Origin: Celoporthe dispersa
Taxonomy: Eukaryota; Ascomycota; Sordariomycetes; Diaporthales; Cryphonectriaceae
Assembly (NCBI GenBank): GCA_016584495.1
Contig: WAID01000006.1
Location: 2,976,001-3,040,000 of the forward strand
Length of the DNA: 64,000 nucleotides
Reading direction: 5' to 3'
The stretch's first letter is position 1, and each line of letters opens with the position of its first letter. Made by a program: the position numbers and the translations under genes. The notes beneath the pieces are model-generated. The model had not been told where the DNA came from. It saw only the letters and a list, made by a program, of their open reading frames with translations, and made no database searches. Positions 23,736-34,086 of the stretch are shown one piece after another.

Positions 23736-26099
23736 TCCTCGAGATGACATGTGTCAGGAGGACTTCAGCACGGTGCTCTGTATGAATCGAGTACATGAGA
23801 TCTTATATTGCACGGGGGAAAATTAAGATAAGCCTCACCCGCTTGAGAAATTCAGGTCTTGGTTCGGCTACAAGAGTAGTAGTGGTGCCCAGCAGGCAGC
23901 GCCATCCATGCCCCACGCAGCCCAGGACCCAGGCTCCCGGTGTGCTTCCCCGCCATCAGAGGTGGCCCCTGCGGCGCGGACGCTCGGGAGGAGGGTTCAG
24001 GCATGGAAGAGAGGGAGGGAACTATGGTAGGAAGGAGAGCAAAGAGGAGAAGAGGCGTGGGCGAGGGGGACAGCCAGTGGTGAGGAATGGGCCCTCTCTC
24101 CCTCCCCTCCCTCTCCCTCCAGCAGGTAGCATAGCACGTTAGTGCTGTTCCTTACAACCCATACATAGTACATGGTATTCGCGTTCGTGACTCGCACCAC
24201 GAGAGGGTGGAGGATGAGGTGGGCGCAAGGGGGCACGCACCACCATGCGCCCACCTCGACGGGAGCCCCCTTTTCGAGAGGGCGGGGAGCTTTCGACTCG
24301 AGCTCCTCCTGTTCGCATACACACACACACACACTACGTGGTAGCAGTACCGGAGTCCGTACTCTGGTGGTACTATAGGCCCATGATACCTACGTGTGTG
24401 TGTTTGTTGGTGGTGGAGGTGCTTCTCCTGCTCGTGTACTACATACATAGTACATGCTCTCGGGCAGGGCACCCCCCCCACTGTTATTGTTATTCCGCCT
24501 GGCTGGATGATCCCAGCTGGAGCGCCCAGCTCGGCTTATCCACCTGGATGCCATCAAGACGCCTCACCTTTATGGCCTCGCTCTCTCTCTCTCTTTTTTT
24601 TCCCTCGCCAGGCTAGGGAAGCCTTGTTGGGCCACAGCGAATAATCAGCCCACAGCAGCCCTGGCGTCTTCAGCATCCAGCATAGCGAGTAAGTTGATGT
24701 TGCAGCGAGGCTGAGTGTCACAGGAGAAGCGGCAGGGCCACAGGCAGGGCCAGGCAGTCTTGTGACAGCTTACCATCCCCGACCGGGGGGAGGGGAGGGC
24801 CGCAGAACTCTAAGCCAGCCCACCTTGGGAAACACTCCCCCCCCCCTCTCTCTCCCCAAAAGGACCTGTCTGGTATCTACTCTTGTGTGCGTGGCACCCG
24901 GAGAGCAGCACCAGCGACCAGACGGATCTGGTTGACAAGGCGTCCCTGGGTGGGACAAGCAATACATACATAGCACGCGCCTGGTCCTCCTCCCGTGGGC
25001 CTGTCAATAACGGAACAGCTCGCCTAAGGCGAAAAAAAGCGGCTCGTCCGGCCTGCGCGTGGGTCGGCCCTTGGCCTGCTCCCAACGGTGGCCCCCTCCC
25101 CCCTCTTCCCTCCAAAATACTGTGGTACAATACGGCACGGGTGCCCGTATGTTGTGCGCGAGGGATAGTAGGAGGGAGAGAGAGAGGGAGAGGGAGAGAC
25201 AGACAGACAGAGCAGATCCTGTCATCTTGAAGTGCCGGGTCCTTCTCAACCTGGGGCCCGGCAAGAGAGGGTCTCGCCTCGACCTCCCCGTCGGCAGGGC
25301 CAGCGAGAAACGATATCATTTATGACCGATGATCTTGCGTACCGGCCGTTTGAACGATACCGACAGAGGGACCCTGACCCCAAAAAAAAAATAATCTTTC
25401 ATCCTGAGCGCGAGAGAGCAGAACCTGCCCTGAGGCGGTCGGTCGTATGCGTATTCTTACGGGGCGAGGTGAGCTGGTCAAGAGGACGTATGCCAGGTCT
25501 GATGGTTACGAGGAGGTGGAGAGAGAGAGAGAGAGAGAAAGAGAAAGAGAGAGCGAGCAAGACGTAGTCATTCTGGAGACAGAGACGGGGGGGGAGGGCA
25601 GAGGTGGCGTGGCGTCTGTAAGATGTTTTTGTATGTACCACCGTACCTTTTGTGTGCCCCCTCCTCTCAGCCCCTTTCATTAATATTAGATGACAGGATA
25701 CGGAGCAGGTGAGTAGGTATGAGAGAGGAGAAGAAGAGAGGAGGAAAAGAAGATTAAAAAAAAAGAAGGAAATCAAAGGAATACGTGTTGGAGGATGTCA
25801 AGCGGGTGGGATGTCTGCTGTCTGCACGGCAAGCTGCCACATTATTAGCAGTACTCCGTACAATGAGCTCCTCGCAGTGATTTGTGTTGGCATTAGCACC
25901 TCCACTGAAGGGGGAGCCCACCCATCCTGTGGCATGGGTCTGGTGGTTTTTCTTTATCCTTCCCCGACCCCGACGTTGCTGTGCTGCTGCTGCTGCTGCT
26001 GCCGCCACTCTTCTGCCTAGCTAGACTGCTGTCCTGTGCACTGTGTCTGAATGGAGAGATGCCCTGCCTGTGTGTCCTTCACCCTTGGCTGGCTCTCTC

Positions 26100-27394
26100 T
26101 CCCTCTCCCTCCCCCTCCCTCTCTGTGTCTTGTCGACGGCCCTGCCAAGCTGCCCTGGCTCTGTGGCCCTGACGGCAGCAGCATCCCTCCTGTCATAAGT
26201 TCCCTGCAACCTGTTTCGTCAGTGCTGTGGGGCCCACCCAGAGACCAGGACTGGGATTGGGGACCGGGACCTGGAACCTGGGCCTGGGCCTGGGCCGGGG
26301 GGGGACCACCCACCCACCCACCCACCACGGCTGCCGCTTGCTTGTTACTTGGTACCGCTGTACGGAGTACGCTGCTGCTGCAGGCTGCCCTGCTGCTGCC
26401 ACTACTGCTGCTGCCCCTGCTGCCCTGCACCACGCTGCACCACTACCACCACCACCACCACAACTCACTACCACCCACCACCACCGTACCGCGCTGCCTC
26501 CTGCACTGCATAGCTCGCTAGCACCCCAACCAACACCGCACTGTCCTGTCCCGACCTGGCCCTTGTGCTGCCGGCCCTGTCCTGTCCTCTGCCCGCTGCC
26601 CAACCCTGCCCGTTGCATTCTCCTCAATCAATAAAAAAAAAAAAAAAAACCACCCAATGCCAAGAGAGGTCAAGCCTGGCCCGCTGCCCACCTTGATCAT
26701 CTCCCTGCCATAACCGTACGGACGTACTCCTACTTTATCCACCCACCAACTCCCCTACCTGCTAACCTGCCTGCCTGTCTACCTTACATACCTACAAACC
26801 TGACTACCTCATCCTCGACCTTGCTGCCAGACCTGCAGACCACCTTTCTACCTACAACTCCAGCTTCACCTCACGTCACTGCCACTACTGTCACCACCAC
26901 CACCACCGTCCCTCCCCCCCTCCCCCAAAAAACCGGAGCCGACAGACCTGCCTCGCCACGGCTCTCATCTTCAACCCCGCCCCTGGCCACAGCGAAGATC
27001 CAGCACCTCTTCCCGACACCCTCTTCCTCTGTTTCCTGCCTGACCCCCCCCGGCTGTGCGACACAGAGCTCCAGACCAGACACCAGCCGGCCACTGCCTC
27101 CGAGCCCACCACGACACGCCCGTCTTCCTCTCCGGCCAGACCTGCACCAGAGACGGCCCCTCCAACCCCTTGGAGCTGACCTCTGCTGCCTCCCGGCACC
27201 CGACCTTCAGCTCAATCCGCCTCCCAGGACAGCTCGGCTCGCCAACACTCTCCTCCGCTGATCCGGCTGTCTCTGTTGTTATCTACCCGCCCGAGTCGTC
27301 GCCAACGATCCGTACCCCTCTCAAGGCCGGCCTGGGCCCGCGACACACCCGCCCCCCCCCCCTCTCCCTTCCACCTTCATCTTCAGTCCGCAGC
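26100..27394 (+). promoter_or_regulatory. C-rich, G-poor leader upstream of ras-2
   Basis: For over a kilobase before the ras-2 ATG the coding strand is dominated by C, CT and CCACC repeats, including a CCCA tandem near 26308-26328, and holds few G residues. It has no credible open frame with domains. Such strand asymmetry is common in long fungal 5' leaders. The transcription start is not visible from the sequence. Confidence 0.35.
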
Positions 27395-28270
27395 ATGGCG
27401 TCAAGGTTCACCACGCCGCACAAGATTGTGGTGTTGGGTGATGGTGGTGTCGGCAAGACTGCCCTCACCATTCAGCTGTGTCTACAGCACTTCATAGAGA
27501 CCGTGGGTCCCCTCCCTCCCTCCCCCCCCTAGCTGGCCCTGCCCTGCCCCTCCCTACCGATCATAGCTTTCTTCCTGGCGCTCCACCACCCCCGGTCGAC
27601 AGCACCCTCCTCCTCGCGCGGGTCCGCTCGCTCTATGTCTGTCTACCTGGCCCCGGGCTGACCTCGTCTCCGCGTTTCCCAGTACGACCCTACCATCGAG
27701 GATTCATACCGCAAACAGGTCGTCATCGACGGCCAGGCATGCATGCTTGAGGTCCTCGACACCGCCGGACAGGAGGAATACACTGCGCTGCGGGACCAGT
27801 GGATCCGGGACGGCGAGGGCTTCGTGCTGGTGTACAGCATCTCCTCCCGGTCCTCCTTCTCGCGCATCAAGAGGTTCCACCACCAGATCCAGAGGGTCAA
27901 GGAGTCCACCGGCGGCTCCCCCTCGTATCCCGGCTCGCCCATCGCCCAGGTCGCCGGCCAGGTCAACGTGCCCATCATGCTCGTCGGCAACAAGAGCGAC
28001 CGGGTGACGGAGCGCGAGGTGTCCACGCAGGAGGGTCACGCCCTGGCCCGCGAGCTCGGCTGCGAGTTCGTCGAGGCCTCGGCCAAGAACTGCATCAACG
28101 TCGAGAAGGCCTTCTTCGACGTCGTCAGGATAATAAGACGACAGAACGCCGGCTCGTACGGCTCCGGCCCCTCCAGGTCAGCCAACGGCGCCACGCCAGG
28201 ACGCCGCGACACCCTGGCCGACAACAGCCGCTACAGGAGGAAGGGCGACAAGAAGTGTGTGATATTATGA
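27395..28270 (+). CDS. ras-2: Ras GTPase, ras-2 type
   Basis: Small GTPase of the Ras family acting as a membrane switch for growth and morphogenesis. Exons are 27395-27502 and 27683-28270, joined over a 180-bp GT-AG intron (donor GTGGGT) in phase 0, giving 231 aa. The G1 loop is GDGGVGKT (residues 15-22). The effector region is YDPTIEDSYRKQ, right after the splice. G3 is DTAGQEEY, G4 is NKSD and G5 is EASAK. The hypervariable tail is Ser/Gly/Arg-rich and ends in CVIL, a CaaX box whose Leu favours geranylgeranyl transfer. Relative to canonical Ras there is an insert between switch II and G4 (ESTGGSPSYPGSPIAQVAGQ). The start context and the intron position within the effector loop support the model. 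The Gly corresponding to Ras Gly12 is intact. Confidence 0.95.
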
Positions 28271-30412
28271 GCGCCCTCCGGCAGCTCACCCACCAGCACC
28301 TTTTTTTTTTTTTTTGCCTTCTTCTTCTTCTTTCCTCCTTCTCTTTCTATTTTCTCTCTCTCTCTCTCTGGGTCTTTTGTTATCCCCCTCCCCGCTGCTC
28401 GGCTTTTGAGGTCTTTTCCTTGACAAACACCCACACACATTTACATACACACACACACACACACACACGTCTCAGACGAGACGATGCGCGGCGGGTACGG
28501 AGGAGGCGCGATCATCAGCCACACATCAAGATACCACAGCTACGACAGCAACCATCTCCTCGGAAGAATTAAAAAGAGCAGAGAGAAAAAAAAAGAGAAA
28601 AAAAGGAAAGGAAGAAGAAAGAAAGAAAAGAAAAAAGGCCCCACGCCGATCTCGAGATGATCTGGCTCGGCAACAAAACACGCGGGGTGTCCCACTCCCG
28701 CCTGGCATCTACTATTTTGTTTCGGGAAATACACGTTATATTCGGTGCCATGATTTCCTCGACCAGGCGAACGGCGTGTGAGTATATAAAAAAAAAAATT
28801 TCCAAGAGGGGTCTGGGTCATTGACAGGGCGTCAGGTTGGGGTCCGGTCGCTACTCAGCCCAGGAAAGATGATGGATTATACCAAGGGTATCTACATGGG
28901 AGATCTGGAAAAAGGAAGGGCTTGTTCTGTTTCACGGAGTACTGTGGTTGTGAGACTTCATCGCACTAGGTGTTGTTGGTGCACGTTTTAGAGAGCAAGG
29001 TACGAAATGACCTGCCGGGGGGAAGAAGAAGGGACCAGACACGGGGGCGCGGGGGCGGTTGGGATGGTCTTGGGAGATGGTCACCGGACGCTCCTGAGCA
29101 GCCGCCGGCAGCCCTCGTGGTAACTGGGAAGGGGTGGGGGCTATCACGGTGGCCCGGTCTACAGAGACCAGCGTCGACTGGGCTCAGCTTCCACCACCAG
29201 AGAGACTGGCCCGAGGGCCCTACCGCCCGGCGAGGGGCGGGACGAGGGGCGGTGGGTTGTGCCGCGCGGCGCTCGCCCTGGCCGGGCTGGATGTGGCTGG
29301 CCCGGCATAGTGTGTGTGTGTGTCTTGGAGCATCTCGGCTACCTTTCCTTTTTTTTTTTCTTTCTTTTCTTTTCTCTCTGTCTCTCTTCCTCTTTTTCTT
29401 TTCTCTCAAGGCGATACTCATTAGAAGGTTCCACCCAAAAATTCCAGTATATTTCATGGTTCATCCTCCTTTAGACCAATCGCGTTCCCCAGAGAAGCAA
29501 TGTCCTTCTGGCTATGGCCCTGAGGGGAGCGATGGCACGGCATTACGTCTTCACTATATACCAACTACTACACAACCCTGCTCTGCCCTGGTGTAACGGA
29601 CGGGGGGTCCGCTGCAGCGCCGTCCTGGTCGTGGACGTTGTGTGGCTCGCACTAGGGTATCAGACAGAGAGCTGTTCCGCGCTGTCACGTACTCTATGAT
29701 GTGCCGAGCCTGGACGTGGTCTTTTAGCTTGCTGTCTTTTTTTCTCTTTTCTCTTCTCTTTTTTCTCTTTTTTTTCTTTTCTTTTTTTCTCTTTTTTTCT
29801 TTTCTTTCTTCCTCGGCTCAGTCACAATAGTTTTGAAGAAGAAAAGAAAGAAAAAAGGAGAAGAGAAAGAAGAAGAAGAAAAAAAGGGTGCCGCCTCCCT
29901 TCCAACCCAGCCCGACTTGGGAGGGATTTCTTCTCGATCCCGATTGAGCTACTCTAAAACATGCAATCCTTTCTCTTCTTCTTTTTTTTAAACCCTTCTT
30001 TCTTTCCTCCTTTTCTACCTGCTACTTCCAGGTATGGGCCGCGCGGTTGAGATGACACCCTTGATGTGATCTTGTGCATTAGCACCCTGCGCTTCCCTTG
30101 GGCCCGGCCCCAGGTGAGATGGATAAGTGGTGAGAGCAGGATCCGAGGAGCACTGCTCCTGGGTAGGATTCTCCCTCTCTCAACGTTCATGCGCATAAAG
30201 GTGGTGCCCGTCTGTCCTCCTCCTCCTCCTCTCGCGCGCACTTCATCATCAGTCAGCCCCAACCGTCCAACACATCCTTTTTGGCCACGGTTCTCTGCTG
30301 CGTCAGACGGCCCGCGACACATGTACTCCACCCAGGCTAGTCCCCTCCTACTACCCTCCACCCCCCTTCTTCTTTTTTTTTTTCCCCTCCCCCAACCTAA
30401 CCCAGTCACTAC

Positions 30413-30415
<3 letters not shown>

Positions 30416-30447
<32 letters not shown>
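30416..30447. repeat. (AT)n microsatellite
   Basis: About fifteen AT dinucleotides inside otherwise C-rich DNA. Confidence 0.95.
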
Positions 30448-30451
<4 letters not shown>

Positions 30452-32262
30452 GACCACCCACGCAAACCCACCACCTAAACCATACATCTGTGTGTGCATC
30501 AGCACGAACCCAGCCTTTTTTTTTTTACAACCAAAAAGAAGAGGAAGAAAAAAGGAAAAAATCCAAGGGCTACCTTTGCCCTACGTATTGGGCCATGTCT
30601 GTCGGTGGTGGAGCTCTCTCCTTCTGGGCCCGGCGGGCCTTGCATGATTGGGGTGCCTCTGCCCTCCTCGCCTTCGCCTTGGCATGCATTTTTCAAGGTG
30701 TGTGTTGTGTGTACTAAGTACCGTAGTACTCTGCCTAGCCTGGTGGTACCTTGAAGGGAAAACGTGCCTGGGATGTTGTCGCCTTGGCGTGCTTGTCCCT
30801 TTTTCTTTCTCTTCTTCTTTTTTTCCCCTTCCTCTTTCTACCTTCTTTTCCCTCTCCCTGTCTTAATCTCGCATGAGCCCGAGATGAATGGTCCCTCCCG
30901 GTGATACCCGCATGGTACTTTTCCCAACGCCCTTCGAGTGTACACGCTTAGCAGTCTCAACCCGTCCCTCGATGGTGCCCTGTCCTTACCGTCCCGGACG
31001 TACTTCCCATACTGAGCCTGGTCAGCCCGCGCCGACTGACGCCATCCCCATACCGCCGGGTCCAGAGAGTCCCAGGAGTCTGGGCCTTGAGGCCAGGGGG
31101 GGAGGAGGAGGGTGGTGCCTTGATGTCATTTTTTTTTCTTCCCGGGGGGGGCATGCGCGATGCCTTGTTGGTTATCTCGGTCGCTGTTGTTATTGTTGAA
31201 GGGAGAGGGAGCGGGCTCCAGAGGCGGAATCCGAACAACACGTGCTTGCTTATCCCGTACTGAACCTTATCTGGGGCTAGGCTTTTCCCATCAGCATTGT
31301 CTGGCGCGGAGGGAGACAGGGCCTCAGCTGGCCAGCTCGGTCCCACGTGGGTTCTTCTCCTTTGCCGTCTGGGGTGCAGTTCAGTTATATCCGCCTCTCG
31401 TGTGGTGTCGGTGAGGGCTGAGGGTGGTGCTCGTAGCGTGGGGTGGTCGCAGCAATCAGTCTTTCTCTCATTCCTTGTCATCCTAACCCCCCGTGGAAAA
31501 GAGCCCCCCCCCCACGCTGGATATGATCAACGGGCCCATTATGCATTCCATTTACGGCAGTCTCGGTGAGGATGGGTGCAAGGGCGCCTTGCGGCGTGCT
31601 CAGCAGGTGACGGCATCCGAGAGAGAGAGAGAGAAGAAGAAAGAAGGGACGTCAGGCCCGCGTACCTGGTCCATGGTTCGCCTTTGTCGCCGCCCTCCTC
31701 CTAGACCCCCACACCCCCTCCCCGTCTCTCTCTCTCTCTCTGCCCCAGCGGTGAAGGAGACCCCAACACCCTCGGTCGCGTCTTTACCTCATACGTAGGC
31801 TTCGGCGCCGACGCTGCTGCCCGCGGCCCGGATCTGACCCCGGAGGGGTGGCGGGGGAGACAGGAAGGGAGGGCCCTTCCCTCCCTCTTCCTGCATGTGC
31901 TCTTTGATCGGGAATTGCAGACAACGACACTATTGGTAGTCTCAAGCCCTCGGGTTCGCGTGCAGACGAGGGACCGAGGGATCAATGAGGAAGGCGTCTG
32001 TTTCTATTTTCATTTCTCTCTTTTTCTTCTTCTTCACTCTCTCCCCTCGCTATTAGTCCTATAGATTCCACAATGTCCTGATAGCATAAAGTATCATGCA
32101 GAGAAAGAGAGAAAGAGAGAAAGGAAACAAAGCTAGGATGGGCGGAAATCTGCGCGGGATAAGGCCGTGTCTTGCCGGGAAACCTGGTTGACGTTACAGT
32201 TACCATGGCACACCTGCAATGATGTGGGACGTTGATGATGCCTACCACAAACGCGCGCGCGC

Positions 32263-32294
32263 ACACACTCACACACACACACACACACACACAT
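32263..32294. repeat. (CA)n microsatellite
   Basis: CA tract with one interruption, flanked by a short CG-alternating stretch. Confidence 0.9.
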
Positions 32295-32745
32295 CCACAC
32301 CACCATCCATCATGACTACTTGGGATGTGGCGGTTCCCATCAGGTGCGTGGGGGTTTCTGCAGTGTAGTATAAGCCCTCCCTCTCGTGTCTGAAACGCCA
32401 TTTTCGCCCCCCCACGCCGGCCTCCTCCTGTATACCATGCCATGCCCGTGGAGCGCGCGCCCGGGACGATGCGCAGCGTGGTGGCAGCGAGGTGGGAAGG
32501 GGGCCCGGTGGTGTGGGGAGACAGGCGGCAAAGCTCACTCGGGGGCCCAGCAGAGTTGCATCCATAACGGGTACACTAATCAAATAAGCACAAGGAAGAG
32601 GGGGGAGACAGAGAACACACAAGCCGGGTGACACAGTACGCATTCCACCATCTTTGTTTCCAAAAAATGAGCCAAGCGACAGGGAGGAGGAAAAGAGAGG
32701 GGGTGAAGAAGAAGGGGAAAAAAGAATACATGCGGTGTAAAATAG

Positions 32746-32759
32746 AAAAAGAAGCAAAA
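32746..32759 (-). terminator. RNA polymerase III terminator of tRNA-Gln
   Basis: On the minus strand a T4 run (32756-32759) begins five bases after the tRNA and a T5 run (32746-32750) follows, as expected for Pol III termination. Confidence 0.7.
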
Positions 32760-32764
32760 TGCCA

Positions 32765-32854
32765 AGGTCGTGCGCGGACTCGAACCGCGGTTGCCGGAAA
32801 GTTCTGAACAAAGAGAGTCAAAATCCGGAGTGATAACCTCTACACTACACAACC
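32765..32854 (-). tRNA. tRNA-Gln (anticodon UUG) with an 18-nt intron
   Basis: A full cloverleaf folds on the minus strand. The acceptor stem is GGTTGTG with CACGACC (one G-T pair). The D-arm is GTGTAGAGGTTATCAC. The anticodon stem is CCGGA with TCCGG, and the T-arm is CGCGG-TTCGAGT-CCGCG. Loop bases 32-37 are TTTTGA, giving anticodon TTG at 34-36. An 18-nt intron (CTCTCTTTGTTCAGAACT) sits after base 37, the canonical position. Its TCAGAA can pair with the anticodon-loop TTTTGA, the usual pre-tRNA helix. Mature length is 72 nt before CCA. The A and B boxes are present, and a T-run terminator follows. Confidence 0.93.
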
Positions 32855-33615
32855 GTAATCCGCCGTGATTTTCTATAACTTATGACGCTTGTCTACCCCA
32901 AGTGCCAACCACCGATGCCGTGTCCGGTCCGCATCCGTTCCGACTCGTAGCCCCCGCCTCCCCTGGGCAGCATTCTTTATGAATTAATACCACATCCACG
33001 TAGTTGTAGAGTCACTCTATTTTTAAGATGATGATGTTCAAAAATGTTAAATTTATATTTTTGCAGGATTTTGGATAGATTGAGAAGAGCAAGAATTATT
33101 ACTATGCAAAAATATTGAAGTTTGGGAAGAGCAGTAAAATTCGAGCGTAGAAGATCTGAATTTATTATACAATCATCCAGTGGTGCCGCAGCACTAGAAT
33201 GTTGAGAGCATTCACGGATGGACTATACAGACAATTATGCTGCCATCTTCGTATCCATTATAGGGACGATAGCTGTCGGGGTTTTTCTCGAGTTCCAGAG
33301 CTGAATTATGGTGACAGCTGTTACACCCAAGGCACACGAAACAGCCAAAGATCTTGTGTATGGTGTCTTACAGACTATGAGATCCAGGCCGACTGGAAAG
33401 GCAGGATCATGAGGATTTCTGTTTCTACATGTTGAGCCCTAGGGATAGTGGGTTAAAGAATCCCCTGACCAGGGAGAGACTGCAAGCCTGGAGCTTTTGG
33501 AGAGGATAGACTGACTACCTACTTCTCGTCTGCAGTTTCGTTTGGTTTTCAGTTGCATGCGTAACAGGAGAGCACGCTGGCCATGTTCATAATGGTAATA
33601 ATACTCTGGCAAATG

Positions 33616-33651
<36 letters not shown>

Positions 33652-34086
33652 AGATTAGAGGAGATCCAAATCGTGGACAGTGTATTCGATCTATATAAGG
33701 AAAAAAAGAGTGACACTCGCTTGCAGACCGTCCAGAAGCGATGCAACAAGGAGGAAGTAGATCTAGATACCCTGGTCCGAGGAGGGCCTGCTCCTCTCGT
33801 CGGCACCAAGTCGGAGTCTCCTGATCATCATCGCCCAGCAGTACCCCACGCCTTGTCGCGCCTTTCAAATGCCCCAGATGCAGTAACCGGTTTTTTCCCT
33901 CCCCGTCTATTCCCTGGTGGACACCCGTAAGGAAATATTTCATTAGGTCATATCGTCTCAACATTTTCCGCTCCACCCAGCTCCATGGAATGAGCTTGTC
34001 ATCCTTTCTTTTCTTTTCTTTTTTTGTTATAAGGTCGCGTTGTTGTTGTTGTCGTCGTTGAGCGGCGAGGAGAGGACCAGGTCAAT
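32855..34086. other. AT-rich island beside the tRNA gene
   Basis: About 32990-33180 is strikingly AT-rich compared with the rest of the window, and no clear coding frame is seen. AGCTGTC near 33270 and GACAGCT near 33313 form an inverted repeat. A (GA)n tract is at 33618-33646. This may be the remnant of an element that inserted next to the tRNA gene, but no terminal repeats could be shown. Confidence 0.4.
33618..33646. repeat. (GA)n microsatellite
   Basis: About fourteen GA dinucleotides. Confidence 0.9.

Larger units (their letters stand above)
19168..27394. other. 8-kb gene desert rich in simple repeats
   Basis: No supported gene. It contains many purine/pyrimidine tracts, (CA)n at 23382-23422, (TC)n near 23708-23734, G runs near 20330 and 20440, and several GTAC-type palindromes (24347-24362, 25118-25128, 25851-25861, 26360-26370). 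From about 26.1 to 27.39 kb the plus strand is very rich in C and CCACC-like triplets and poor in G, suggesting a long ras-2 leader. Confidence 0.6.
28271..32764. other. Intergenic region with microsatellites
   Basis: No supported gene over 4.5 kb. It holds the ras-2 3' flank, (CA)n at 28446-28468, long T-rich DNA at 29735-29815, an (AT)n tract at 30416-30447, GTAC palindromes near 28938 and 30711-30730, and a (CA)n tract around 32263-32294. Open frames here follow the repeats and show no domains. Confidence 0.6.

Noticed and set aside
22984..23796. 270-codon minus-strand frame
   Set aside because: Made of translated GA, CA and T tracts; no domain.
33199..33435. 78-codon plus-strand frame next to the tRNA
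   Set aside because: No motif, lies in the presumed repeat island, probably chance.
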